A stretch of 64,000 nt of DNA from Flavobacteriales bacterium (GTDB lineage Bacteria > Bacteroidota > Bacteroidia > Flavobacteriales_F > PHOS-HE28): the NCBI GenBank assembly GCA_020635695.1, contig JACJZH010000003.1:310001-374000 (forward strand), in the 5' to 3' direction. The notes beneath the pieces were generated by a model, which was not told the origin of the DNA, ran no database searches, and worked only from the letters and a program-made list of their open reading frames with translations. This document shows positions 16,901 through 25,468 of this stretch, piece after piece. Numbering within the stretch: position 1 is the first letter of the stretch; the number at the start of each line of letters is the position of its first letter. The position numbers and the translations under genes were made by a program.

Positions 16901-19900
16901 ACCTTGACCGACGCGAACGGGTGCACCCTGATCGTGCCGGTGAACGTGACACAACCAGGACTGTTCTCGATCTCAGCCACGATCAGCGACCACAACGGGT
17001 TCGCCGTGAGTTGTTCGGGAGGATCGGACGGTGCCGTGGATGCGAACGTTTCGGGCGGCACCCCACCTTACCAGTTCAACTGGAGCGGCCCGGGCGGATT
17101 CAGTGCGGGGCAAGAGGACATCAGTGCGCTGACCGCGGGTACATACGTGCTCTCCGTCAGCGACGCCAACGGGTGTTCCAGTCAGGCGTCCTTCACGCTC
17201 GAAGCCCCACCTGTCCTTGACTGGACCACGCAGGTCAGCGAGGTATCCTGTCCCGGTTCAACGGATGGCAGCATCGAGATCACCCTCTCCGGAGGGGTAC
17301 CCGCGTACTTGACGGCATGGACCGGTCCGAACGGCTTCCTCAGCAGCTCCGAGGACATCAATGCCCTGATGCAGGGAAACTACGTGTTGCTGGTGACGGA
17401 CATGAATGGTTGTGAGCGCTCCGACTCCATGATGGTCCTTTCCCCGGACAGCCTCCAGCTCAGTGCCTCGACGACCGACCATGGCAACGGGGCCCAAGTG
17501 AGCTGCGCAGGTGCGAACGATGGTGGCATCGACCTTGCCGTGACCGGCGGGAATGGTCCATACTCCTTCCTCTGGTCGAACGGACAAGGCTACGGCAGCA
17601 CCGATGAGGACCTTGCCGGACTGGGTGCCGGGGACTATGATGTGCTGGTGACAGACGCCAATGGCTGTCAGGCCACCTTGAGCGTGCCCATCACGGCACC
17701 CGCGCCGCTCACCGTGAACGGACTTGTGTCCGTCATGAACGGGAGCAACGTGAGTTGTGCCGGCGGATCGGACGGTTCGATCGACCTGACCATCGCAGGA
17801 GGAACCGGGCCATACTCCACGACCTGGTCCCATGGGCCCACCACCGAGGACCTGGCCGGTCTGTCGGCCGGCAGTTACGACGTGGATGTCGTCGACGCCA
17901 ATGGATGCAGCGCCACGGCCTCCTTCTCCTTGACGGCCCCGGATGTCCTTGAGAGTGATATGGCTCCTTCCCAGTTCCCCGGAGGTAGTGCCGTCAGCTG
18001 TACCGGAGCATCGGACGGGAGCATCGACCTGACCGTGTCGGGTGGAACCGCCCCGATGATGATCTCCTGGTCGGGGCCCGGAGGTTTCTCAGCCAATACC
18101 GAGGACATCGATGACCTCGGCGCAGGTGCATACACGGCCACGGTGACCGATGCCAATGGCTGTGTGTTGACCAGCACGGTGACCCTGACGGGCCCTGCGC
18201 CACTCCAAGCCCAACTTCTGGTACCCAGCGTGGGTGGCGGGTACGACGTGGCCTGCGCAGGCGACTCCACTGCCAGTGTCCAGGCGGTGGTCTCGGGAGG
18301 CACGCCGGGTTATCAGCTCAGCTGGACGGGACCAGATGGGGCCATGGGAACAGGCACGTCCATCACCGGCCTGCCGGTCGGGACCTATTCGCTCCAGGTC
18401 ACGGACACGCTCGGTTGCACCACCGATGCGTCCGTTTCCATCGACGGCCCCTTGGCATTGTCCGGCATCATCCTGACCTCTGACGACGGTTTCGGGAACC
18501 AGGTGAGCTGTTCCGGAGGTGATGGCAGCATCGACCTCCAGGTACAGGGTGGCGTACCGGGATACAGCTTCGATTGGAACGGGCCTGCGGGCTTCGCTTC
18601 GGCGACCGAGGACCTGAACGGCCTGAACGCCGGCAGCTACACCCTCGGTGTGACGGATGCCAATGGATGCACCTGGGACACCGCGGTGGTGCTGAACGCC
18701 CCGAACGCGCTCGGGACCTCCGTGAGCGTGACACCCAACCCCTGCCCCGGCGCACTGGACGGAGCCATCGATCTGAACGTTCAGGGAGGTGTGGGCCCGT
18801 TCACGTATTCCTGGAACGGCCCAGGCATCAGCGGCCTTGACCAGCAGGACCTGAACGGCCTTGCCAGCGGCAGCTATTCCGTGGTCGTGACCGATGCGGC
18901 AGGATGCACGACCATCACCGACGTCTCCGTGAGCGGACCGCAGGACCTTCTTGCGAACGCCTACGTATCGTTCTACGGGAGCCATAACCTGCAGTGCGCA
19001 GGTGACAGCTCCGGTGTGATCGAGCTGGCACCTTCCGGCGGAACAGCTCCCTATGCCGTCACCACCGTGGCGCCGGGGGGCAATATGCTCGCCGGTCTGC
19101 AACTCGATTCCCTGGTCGCCGGGAACTATCTCGTCCAGATCACCGATGCCAATGGCTGTGTGACCGACACGAGCATCACGCTCACCGCACCGAGCGATGG
19201 TCTCGATGTGCAGTTGGCGGCCGGTGTGTACCCGAGCGGAACGAACATCAGTTGTCATGGTGCCTCCGACGGATGGATCGATGCCACCGTCCTGGGCGGG
19301 ATCGGACCCTACCAATTCGCGTGGCGCGGCCCTGACAGCCTGGAATTCTTCACCGAGGACATCTACGGACTCCCGGCCGGCAACTACGCCTACGAACTGG
19401 TGGTGGTGGACAGCAACCAATGCACGTTCAGCACGCAGATCACACTGACCCAACCGGACACCATGCTCATGGGCTCCGTGCTGATCTCCGATCATCCTGG
19501 CGGACACGGGGTGAGTTGTGCGGAAAGCACGGATGGGGCCATCGACCTTTCGATCACGGGCGGGAACGGTGGATACCAGGTCTCGTGGACCGGTCCGGGA
19601 GGCTTTGGTTCCACGGACAGCATCCTGAACGGCCTCGCCGCAGGCACCTACACGTATTCGGTGACCGATACCAACGGCTGTGAACTCATCGCCGATGTGA
19701 CCTTGTCGGCTCCCGATCCGTTGGCGGTGGTCATCGACCCCGACCTGCACCCTGGCGGAACCGCCATCTCCTGTGCCGGCTCCGGCGATGGCAGCATCAC
19801 TGCGACCATCGCAGGCGGAACGGCCGGATACACCTGGGCGTGGAGCGGACCCGGAGTGCCCCCCGCCAGTCCCCTTGGCCTTTCAGCACTTGGCGCCGGC

Positions 19901-20929
19901 ACGTATTGCCTGCAGGTCACCGACACGAACAACTGCATCACGCAGACCTGCATCGAACTGGTGGAACCACAGCCTCTCGATCTCTCCACGACCATCAACG
20001 AGGCCGCCTGCGGACAGAACATCGGCACGATCGACCTCACCGTGATGGGCGGGACCGGGCCCTTCGCACCCCTGTGGAGCACCGGAGCCACCTCCGAGGA
20101 CCTTTCCGGGCTGGCACCAGGCAGCTACCAGGTGCTGGTCTCCGATGCGAACGGGTGTTTGGACAGCCTCACGGCCTTTGTGACCGGCACCCCGGGTGTG
20201 GAGCTGATCGCTGACGTGACCGGGTCGCTGTGCAACGATGGGAATGATGGGGCCATCGACCTGAGCATCACGAGCGGTTCAGCGCCCTTCGTCATGGTCT
20301 GGAGCAACGGAAGCTCCGACGAGGACCTTTCCGGCCTGACAGCGGGGTGGTACGATGTATCCGTTACCGATGCCAATGGGTGCACCGCCGCACTGGAGGC
20401 GGAGGTCACCGAACCAGCTCCGCTGGACGTGGATACGACCGTGTTCCGCTATGCCAATGGCTATGCGATAAGCACGGCGGGTGCGAGCGACGGCAATGTC
20501 CAGGTATCCGTTTCCGGAGGGTCGGCACCCTACACCTTCGCCTGGAGCAACGGCGCCACCGGCCAGTTCCAGAGCGGATTGCCCTCGGGCACCTACACCA
20601 TCACGATCACGGATGCCAATGGATGCATCCGCGTGGTGACCGTGGTACTGGACGAGCCGGACGTACTGGACCTTCCCACTGGTTTCACCCCGAACGGGGA
20701 CGGCGCCAACGATGTCTATTTCATCCGTGGCCTCGACGGATTCCCGCGCAACACCTTCCTGGTCGTGAACCGCTGGGGAGGGACGGTGTTCGAGACGATC
20801 AACTACCGCAACGACTGGGCCGGCACGAACATGAACGGAGAGCCGCTGCCCAACGGCACCTACTTCGTCCTGCTCACCGTGGCGGATGGCACCATCAAGG
20901 AACAACGCTATGTGGACCTCCGTCGCTAA
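13910..20929 (+). CDS. giant SprB-type repeat adhesin with type B T9SS sorting domain
   Basis: The 2,339-residue protein is a predicted cell-surface adhesin of the gliding-motility SprB type. In order: signal peptide (1-28, ending V-A-N-A); a choice-of-anchor L-like domain (about 30-265, with F-A-S-E-E-Y-N-E-W-V); a Calx-beta-like segment (about 275-375); a PKD/Ig-like segment (about 380-455); 22 SprB repeats (461-2254, average 81 residues); and a gliding-motility-associated C-terminal domain (2256-2339, P-T-G-F-T-P-N-G-D-G, then N-R-W-G-G, then N-G-T-Y-F). The last directs type IX secretion with surface attachment. The start at 13910 gives a proper signal peptide and overlaps the previous stop. 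PorP/SprF and PorE-like genes follow, as in SprB loci. Whether this organism glides cannot be told from the window. Confidence 0.93.
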   Translation: MNYGRSLLADLRGLTAVTLAMHALVANAQLSVSPQADLQQLAETITGDGVLIQNPVMTCHQDGFGEFTYGGGPLGINEGIILTSGTIGNAVGPNDVENKSFQQFTSGSTILDIVTGRTTRDACMFEFDIIPGGDSLTFDFVFASEEYNEWVGSQYNDVFGFFISGPGIAGDPGIGNDHNIALVPGTNQAITINNINNGSNSAFYHDNAGGSQVQYDGFTQGLQALAVVQPCQTYHLKLIVADASDRKWDSGVFIERIQSNAVTMTTGNAAGLPDLVEGCNPGWVRFTRQTVTATPLDVQFFIGGTATNGTDFPLVGTDPDPMVPKVATIPANQAFVDVPLEPIADGIAEGTETIQVYLGNLLCPGFVLDSLEVLVRDSLDASVPPGSTICAGGTTSLTATGGDSYSWSPSAGLNDASAASVQATPSATTTYQVTVSAGACSRVLSTTVTVSDIQLTGNVTAPLCSGGGNGAIDLNVSGGIPPYQYSWTGPGGYTASSEDVVNIGAGTYSVLVTDANGCNRTRSFNVNLPAPLAVTLTPVILPFGQHISCHGGSDGAIDLAMSGGTIPYSFQWSGPNGYTNTAEDLSGLAAGTYQVTVTDANGCSTSGDLTLVEPPMLTAQVQSVQDVSCHGAADGEASVSIAGGIPPYSVSWNSTPPQTGTSATGLPAGSYSASITDGYGCSTLVNASIVEPSLPLDMVVTSNVPVLCYEDSSGSVTVQATGGTAPYVYAWNTVPPQTGPLATDLPVGAHTVSISDANGCSFSGTVQVEGVASELFAYVESFSNATCFGASDGTATLDVSGGSGSYTIVWNTTPPQMGATASGLAPGMYTATVSDDNGCDTPKEVPLTITGPASPLAINLSVSDHNGFPISCAGAEDGAVDLTISGGQSPYYWQWSDTLGNQTGIEDLADLGPGLYTLTLSDANGCALDTTLSLDEPPALSATASVVPANCQGAADGAIDLSISGGIAPVGVQWSGPGGFTATTEDLSGLVAGIYSATLTDANGCTLIVPVNVTQPGLFSISATISDHNGFAVSCSGGSDGAVDANVSGGTPPYQFNWSGPGGFSAGQEDISALTAGTYVLSVSDANGCSSQASFTLEAPPVLDWTTQVSEVSCPGSTDGSIEITLSGGVPAYLTAWTGPNGFLSSSEDINALMQGNYVLLVTDMNGCERSDSMMVLSPDSLQLSASTTDHGNGAQVSCAGANDGGIDLAVTGGNGPYSFLWSNGQGYGSTDEDLAGLGAGDYDVLVTDANGCQATLSVPITAPAPLTVNGLVSVMNGSNVSCAGGSDGSIDLTIAGGTGPYSTTWSHGPTTEDLAGLSAGSYDVDVVDANGCSATASFSLTAPDVLESDMAPSQFPGGSAVSCTGASDGSIDLTVSGGTAPMMISWSGPGGFSANTEDIDDLGAGAYTATVTDANGCVLTSTVTLTGPAPLQAQLLVPSVGGGYDVACAGDSTASVQAVVSGGTPGYQLSWTGPDGAMGTGTSITGLPVGTYSLQVTDTLGCTTDASVSIDGPLALSGIILTSDDGFGNQVSCSGGDGSIDLQVQGGVPGYSFDWNGPAGFASATEDLNGLNAGSYTLGVTDANGCTWDTAVVLNAPNALGTSVSVTPNPCPGALDGAIDLNVQGGVGPFTYSWNGPGISGLDQQDLNGLASGSYSVVVTDAAGCTTITDVSVSGPQDLLANAYVSFYGSHNLQCAGDSSGVIELAPSGGTAPYAVTTVAPGGNMLAGLQLDSLVAGNYLVQITDANGCVTDTSITLTAPSDGLDVQLAAGVYPSGTNISCHGASDGWIDATVLGGIGPYQFAWRGPDSLEFFTEDIYGLPAGNYAYELVVVDSNQCTFSTQITLTQPDTMLMGSVLISDHPGGHGVSCAESTDGAIDLSITGGNGGYQVSWTGPGGFGSTDSILNGLAAGTYTYSVTDTNGCELIADVTLSAPDPLAVVIDPDLHPGGTAISCAGSGDGSITATIAGGTAGYTWAWSGPGVPPASPLGLSALGAGTYCLQVTDTNNCITQTCIELVEPQPLDLSTTINEAACGQNIGTIDLTVMGGTGPFAPLWSTGATSEDLSGLAPGSYQVLVSDANGCLDSLTAFVTGTPGVELIADVTGSLCNDGNDGAIDLSITSGSAPFVMVWSNGSSDEDLSGLTAGWYDVSVTDANGCTAALEAEVTEPAPLDVDTTVFRYANGYAISTAGASDGNVQVSVSGGSAPYTFAWSNGATGQFQSGLPSGTYTITITDANGCIRVVTVVLDEPDVLDLPTGFTPNGDGANDVYFIRGLDGFPRNTFLVVNRWGGTVFETINYRNDWAGTNMNGEPLPNGTYFVLLTVADGTIKEQRYVDLRR
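15290..20674 (+). repeat. 22 tandem SprB repeats inside the adhesin gene
   Basis: Each unit begins near a V/I-S-C-x-G-x-S-D-G-x-I-D-L segment, continues with S-G-G-x-x-P-Y-x-x-x-W, then E-D-L-x-x-L-x-A-G-x-Y, and ends V-T-D-A-N-G-C followed by a Pro-rich linker. I counted 22 units over residues 461-2254. Twenty-one keep both the early and the late cysteine, which could pair within a unit. The last one (I-S-T-A-G) has lost the first. The units are diverged from one another at DNA level, so this is an old expansion rather than a recent one. Confidence 0.9.
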
Positions 20930-20957
20930 CACGCACTCCACCCACCCCTCAACGGCC

Positions 20958-21878
20958 ATGAAAAAGCTACTCGCTCCGTTGGTCCTGTTGGCTGCCATGA
21001 ACGTGGATGCCCAACAGGAGGTGATGACCAGCCAGTACATGTTCAACGGGCTGTTCCTGAACCCGGCCTATGCCGGAACGCACAGCTACTTCAGCACCAG
21101 TCTCCTCCACCGGGCACAGTGGTTGAACGTGGAGGGAGCGCCGCGCACGAGCATGTTCGCCATCGATGGTCCGCTGATGAACGAGAAGATGGGCGTGGGC
21201 TTCAGCATCGTGCATGACGAGATCGGCGTGAGCCGGGACCTGGACATGAGCGGCAGCTACGCCTACCATCTCCGTCTGGGCGCGGACAGTCGCCTGTCAC
21301 TGGGCCTCCGCGCCGGATTGTCGGTGTACTCCGCGAACCTGAACGACCTCGTCTACTGGGACGGAGGCGACCAGGTCTACCAAGGCAACATCAGCAACCA
21401 GTTGATCGGCAAGTTCGGCTTCGGGTTGTACTGGTACTCGAGCCGGGCCTACGTGGGGTTGTCGGTCCCCACGATCCATGCGGCCGATGGGAACATCACC
21501 AGCGACGTGGCCAATGCCCTGGACCACTACTTCACGCAACACTACTACCTGAACGCCGGCCACCTGTTCCCCCTGGGTGAATACTTCGACGTGAAGCCCA
21601 GCGTGCTCGTCAAGTACCAGCCCGAGGCACCGGTGCAGGTGGACGTGAACTGCAACTTCCTGTACCGGGAGCGGTTCTGGTTCGGTGCCGGCTATCGGAC
21701 CGGTGAATCCGTGGTGGGCATGATGGAATACCAGGTGACGCCGCGACTTCGCATCGGCTATGCCTACGACATGAACACCTCGGCCCTGCGCGGCCATACC
21801 GGCGGCTCACACGAAGTGATGCTCGGGCTCGACCTGGGCCAGGATGCCGTGCGGATCAAGACCCCCAGATACTTCTGA
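20958..21878 (+). CDS. PorP/SprF family type IX secretion outer-membrane protein
   Basis: The 306-residue product has a short signal peptide (M-K-K-L-L-A-P-L-V-L-L-A-A-M, cleavage near V-D-A-Q) and the PorP/SprF N-terminal signature around S-Q-Y-M-F-N-G-L-F-L-N-P-A-Y-A-G. The remainder is a predicted barrel ending R-I-K-T-P-R-Y-F. In Flavobacterium the SprF protein is needed to export its neighbouring SprB adhesin, and PorP-type proteins anchor type B cargo at the surface. Its place right after a type B adhesin suggests a dedicated partner. I use the ATG at 20958; the frame extends upstream to 20886, but that would overlap the adhesin and precede the signal peptide. Confidence 0.92.
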   Translation: MKKLLAPLVLLAAMNVDAQQEVMTSQYMFNGLFLNPAYAGTHSYFSTSLLHRAQWLNVEGAPRTSMFAIDGPLMNEKMGVGFSIVHDEIGVSRDLDMSGSYAYHLRLGADSRLSLGLRAGLSVYSANLNDLVYWDGGDQVYQGNISNQLIGKFGFGLYWYSSRAYVGLSVPTIHAADGNITSDVANALDHYFTQHYYLNAGHLFPLGEYFDVKPSVLVKYQPEAPVQVDVNCNFLYRERFWFGAGYRTGESVVGMMEYQVTPRLRIGYAYDMNTSALRGHTGGSHEVMLGLDLGQDAVRIKTPRYF

Positions 21879-21879
21879 C

Positions 21880-23772
21880 ATGAAGGCGAAACGGACCCCA
21901 TTCCTGCTCGCGGCCTGCGGCCTGCTCGGCTCCTGTGCCATGCACCATTCCGTGGTGGGTGACAAGGCGTTCGATCGAATGGCCTATGCCGAGGCCGCCA
22001 GGCACTACGAGGCAGTCCTCCAACGTCGTCCCGATGATCGCGAGGCGGCCCTTCGTGCCGCGAAGGCATATCACCTTCAGAACCAACACGCCCGGGCCCA
22101 GGAACTGCTGGCCCATGCCGCCACGATCGCTCCGCTCACCAGAGAGGAGGACCTCTTGCGCGTGCGTTCATGGATCGCCCTGGAACAGTACGATGAAGCC
22201 CGCAAGCAGGTGGACCGTTCGCTGAAGGAGACCCCGGAGGACGGCGAGTTCCTTGCCCTGCAGCGCAATCTGGACGAGCGCACCGTGCTGTTCGCAGATA
22301 CGAGCCTGTTCACCCTGGAGCATGTCGAACTTCCCGGCATCTCGAACGCGTTCAGCCCCAGCCCGTGCGGAGACAAGCTCCTGATCGCCGCGGACAGGCC
22401 GATCTCGGGATCACAGCGCAACCCGTGGAACGGCGAATCCTTCCTCGACCTCTATCTCCTTGACCCCGCCACTGGAACGGTGACCGGACTTCCGGGCGAC
22501 GTGAACGGCCGGTTCCATGAAGGGCCTGCGGTGATCGCTCCCGATGGACGCACCCTGTACTTCACCCGCAGCGACTATTTCCGCCACCGGCTCGTGAAGG
22601 ATGAAAGCTCGGTGAGCCATCTCCAACTCTTCCGTGCCACGCTCCACGAGGATGGCAACTGGACCGATGTGCGCGCGTTCGCCTACAACATGGACGGCTA
22701 CAGCACCGGACATCCGGCGCTGAGCATGAGCGGGGACACCCTGTTCTTCTCCAGCGATCGGCCGGGGGGCCTTGGTGGCAGCGACCTCTACATGTGCACG
22801 AGACTTGACAGTTCATGGTCCGTTCCCGAGAACCTCGGTCCGGTGGTCAATACTCCCGGGGACGATGTGTTCCCGACGATCAACGGCAAGGACCTGCACT
22901 ACTCGAGCACGGGCCACCTGAACCTTGGCGGACTGGACATCTTCCGCACGCGGCCGACCGATGACGGTGGTTGGGCCGAGCCCGAGAACCTGGGATACCC
23001 GCTCAATACCTCCGCGGACGACCTGGGGCTGGTGCTTTCGCCGGACGGGTGGAGCGGTCATCTCAGCTCGGACAGGAATGGCGACGATGCGATCTACGCC
23101 GTGTCGGTCCATCCTCCTACACTTGCCGTGTACGGCCACATCGTGGACGATGAGGAGGGTGCTCCCATGGCGGGAGCGGAAGTGAAGCTGTTGGACATGA
23201 CCACAGGTGAAGCGCTCACCTTCTACACGGAGGCCGATGGGAGCTACCTGTTCCCCCTGAAGGCCGGGCACAACTTCCGGATCAAGGGCAGCAAGGACGG
23301 CATGTTCACTGAAAGTCGGGACATCGACACCCAGGGACAACGTGTGAGCCATACCTACGAAGAGAACTTCGACCTTGCCCGGGTGGTCGTGGACAAACCG
23401 ATCGTGGTGGAGAACATCTATTACGACTACGACAAATGGGATATCCGGCCGGAAGCCGCCCAGGAGCTCGACAAGCTGGTACGCCTCTTCAATGACAACC
23501 CACAGCTGAGCTTCGAGCTGAGCTCGCACACGGACAGCCGGGCCAGTGACACGTACAACCTGGTGCTATCGGAGGCCCGGGCGAACAGTGCCGTGGACTA
23601 CCTGGTGCGCTCGGGTGTGGATGCTGCACGCATCACCGCCAAAGGGTACGGTGAAGGCCGACCGGTGAACCGCTGCGTGGATGGCGTGGAATGCTCCGAG
23701 GAGGAGCATCAGGAGAACCGACGGACCGAGTTCAAGGTCACCGGGATCAGGGAGCTGGTCTCTTCCCACTAG
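21880..23772 (+). CDS. PorE-like OmpA family lipoprotein (TPR, propeller, carboxypeptidase-regulatory-like, OmpA)
   Basis: The 630-residue product has a lipoprotein signal (L-L-G-S-C, Cys19), a TPR-like helical region (about 25-125), a PD40/WD40-like propeller (about 145-415, with repeated S-x-D-x-x-G-G segments), a carboxypeptidase-regulatory-like beta-sandwich (about 420-505) and a C-terminal OmpA domain (about 510-625, S-S-H-T-D-S-R with the peptidoglycan-binding Asp and a later Arg). This exact order is that of PorE, which links type IX components to peptidoglycan; SprD in Flavobacterium is similar. It begins one base after the PorP stop, so translation is coupled. Its end overlaps the convergent gene by 26 bp. 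Confidence 0.9.
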   Translation: MKAKRTPFLLAACGLLGSCAMHHSVVGDKAFDRMAYAEAARHYEAVLQRRPDDREAALRAAKAYHLQNQHARAQELLAHAATIAPLTREEDLLRVRSWIALEQYDEARKQVDRSLKETPEDGEFLALQRNLDERTVLFADTSLFTLEHVELPGISNAFSPSPCGDKLLIAADRPISGSQRNPWNGESFLDLYLLDPATGTVTGLPGDVNGRFHEGPAVIAPDGRTLYFTRSDYFRHRLVKDESSVSHLQLFRATLHEDGNWTDVRAFAYNMDGYSTGHPALSMSGDTLFFSSDRPGGLGGSDLYMCTRLDSSWSVPENLGPVVNTPGDDVFPTINGKDLHYSSTGHLNLGGLDIFRTRPTDDGGWAEPENLGYPLNTSADDLGLVLSPDGWSGHLSSDRNGDDAIYAVSVHPPTLAVYGHIVDDEEGAPMAGAEVKLLDMTTGEALTFYTEADGSYLFPLKAGHNFRIKGSKDGMFTESRDIDTQGQRVSHTYEENFDLARVVVDKPIVVENIYYDYDKWDIRPEAAQELDKLVRLFNDNPQLSFELSSHTDSRASDTYNLVLSEARANSAVDYLVRSGVDAARITAKGYGEGRPVNRCVDGVECSEEEHQENRRTEFKVTGIRELVSSH

Positions 23773-25333
23773 CCCGGACCTTGCGTCCCTTGGTGGAGGT
23801 CCGGGACCCGTGCCCGGCCTTGACGGCCTCGCTGTAGGTGATGCCTTCGCGATGCGAACGCACCCAGGCCAGCACATCGAAATACTTCTGGATGAGGCCT
23901 TCGTTCGGGTCCTTGAAGAGGTCGTTCAATCCCTCGTCCAGGGAATCGAACAAGGCCGCACGCTCCTCCTCCTTGTCCGAGCGCGCCAATCGTCTGATGT
24001 GATCGATCAGGAGCACCTCCACCTCGTGTGCCCGCTGTTTCTTGCTCAGGAACCGCTGCGTGGACCGCACGATGTACTCCAGGAGGTCGTAGTTGCCGAG
24101 CTCATAATGCACGATGAGGTTGAACAGCCTGGCATAGCTGAAGATGTCCTGCCTCAACGTGGGTTCGTTGTCGTTGAGCACCTTGTTCAGCCAGAACAAG
24201 GCCTTGTTGACCTCCCCGGCACCGAAATGCACCACGGCCAGCGCATAGTGGAACTCGATCTCATACTCCTTGTGCAATCGACCTCCGAGCTCCTCCATCC
24301 CATCGAGCAGGGGAGGCACGAGTTCCAGCGCCCGTTCATGCTCTCCCATGCGGTCGAGCAGCCATAGCTCGCACAGGAAGCTGGCATTGAAGGTCTGGAC
24401 CTCGATATCGATCCCGCCGAACCCGTCCATTGAGCTCACGGAGCGGATCTGCTCGATGTGCTTGCGCGCATCGTCGAAACGATGCAGTTCGATCTCGGCC
24501 AGCACGATGTAGTTCAAGGTGCGCACATAGCGCTTGGGCAGGTCCCGGCGGATCTTCGGATGTCCATCGAGAATGGACCTCACCTTCTCGAACTTCTCCA
24601 GGCTCATCGGCCACTCGCGCTTCGCCCAGTGACAGAACCCCTGGGTGTAGTAGCAGATGGTCGCCGCACGCAGGGACTGCGCCGTGTTCTTGCCCTTGAT
24701 CAACGGATGGTCACTGATCTCCTCGACCATCGCATGCTCCTCCTCGGTGCGGACATGGCCTCCGCTCCTGAACACATAGTTGATCTTGGAATACAGGATA
24801 TGATAGGCCGCCAGGTTCCGCAGCCGTTCGATCACATCCCGCTCCTCATCGATCAAGGCATCGAGGTCCTTGGTGAACTGTCCGGATTCGTAGGCCTCCT
24901 CCAACAGCATCTTCTCCCAGCTCAGCAGTTCGAACCAGTAGTAGAACCGTTCGTTCTCCTGGGCCGTGCGCTTGGCCCTGTGCAGGAGCTTGTTGCACTC
25001 CTTGTACAGGGCCTTGTGATAGAGGATCTCGATGTTCTTGATCTCCTGCTTCAACACCCCGCTCACCGAGCTATCGGCATGATATGCCCGGAGCGCCTTG
25101 AGGATCAGCTTGTACAGATGGTTCTTCTCCGAAGGGAAGTGCTTCACGAAGGTCTCCCCCTTGAACTGGGCCTTCAGCGCCTTCTCATCATACGCCCGCT
25201 GCTTGTCGATCGCATCGAAGATCCTCAGGTAGTTCTTGTCCCCCGACTGGAGCGAGGAATGCAACTTGAAGAACCGCTTCTCCGACTTGGATAGCGAACT
25301 GATGAGATCGAAGAGCTCTGTGCTCGGCTTCAT
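23747..25333 (-). CDS. unidentified cytoplasmic, all-helical protein
   Basis: The 528-residue product starts M-K-P-S-T-E-L-F-D-L at 25333 and has no signal peptide or membrane segment. It is almost entirely predicted helix, with regularly spaced aromatic and Ala/Leu positions suggesting a TPR-like solenoid in the middle (about 200-440). The C-terminus is short, basic and Gly/Ser/Pro-rich. I do not recognise a characterised family. A long frame continues upstream to 27268, but that part is antisense to the peptidase gene and the perfect -7 element at 25366-25373 lies just upstream of 25333, so the gene begins there. Confidence 0.8.
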   Translation of the reverse strand: MKPSTELFDLISSLSKSEKRFFKLHSSLQSGDKNYLRIFDAIDKQRAYDEKALKAQFKGETFVKHFPSEKNHLYKLILKALRAYHADSSVSGVLKQEIKNIEILYHKALYKECNKLLHRAKRTAQENERFYYWFELLSWEKMLLEEAYESGQFTKDLDALIDEERDVIERLRNLAAYHILYSKINYVFRSGGHVRTEEEHAMVEEISDHPLIKGKNTAQSLRAATICYYTQGFCHWAKREWPMSLEKFEKVRSILDGHPKIRRDLPKRYVRTLNYIVLAEIELHRFDDARKHIEQIRSVSSMDGFGGIDIEVQTFNASFLCELWLLDRMGEHERALELVPPLLDGMEELGGRLHKEYEIEFHYALAVVHFGAGEVNKALFWLNKVLNDNEPTLRQDIFSYARLFNLIVHYELGNYDLLEYIVRSTQRFLSKKQRAHEVEVLLIDHIRRLARSDKEEERAALFDSLDEGLNDLFKDPNEGLIQKYFDVLAWVRSHREGITYSEAVKAGHGSRTSTKGRKVRASGKRPAP

Positions 25334-25365
25334 GCGATACGGTTCAGGAACCCAAGGTCCACATT

Positions 25366-25373
25366 CAAATCTA
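25366..25373 (-). promoter_or_regulatory. -7 element for the helical protein gene
   Basis: The minus strand reads TAGATTTG, a perfect TAnnTTTG, 32 nt before the ATG at 25333. It forms a divergent pair with the promoter at 25414-25421. Confidence 0.55.
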
Positions 25374-25413
25374 GGGATCCAGACCGCTGGGAACAGGGGG
25401 TATCGGAAGACCT

Positions 25414-25421
25414 TACTTTTG
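25414..25421 (+). promoter_or_regulatory. -7 element for the M1 peptidase gene
   Basis: TACTTTTG, a perfect TAnnTTTG, ends 47 nt before the ATG at 25469. The 135-bp gap between the two divergent starts is otherwise without notable structure. Confidence 0.55.
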
Positions 25422-25468
25422 GATGACGATCCTCGTGAGCCGGCCTGGCCATCGCAACGGAACGCCCG

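Noticed and set aside
18089..19750. 553-codon minus-strand frame inside the adhesin
   Set aside because: It mirrors the SprB repeats on the opposite strand and has no signal, motif or promoter.
15290..20674. Regular ~245-bp periodicity read as a CRISPR or satellite array
   Set aside because: The period is that of protein repeats in one open frame; DNA identity between units is low and there are no short identical repeats with spacers.
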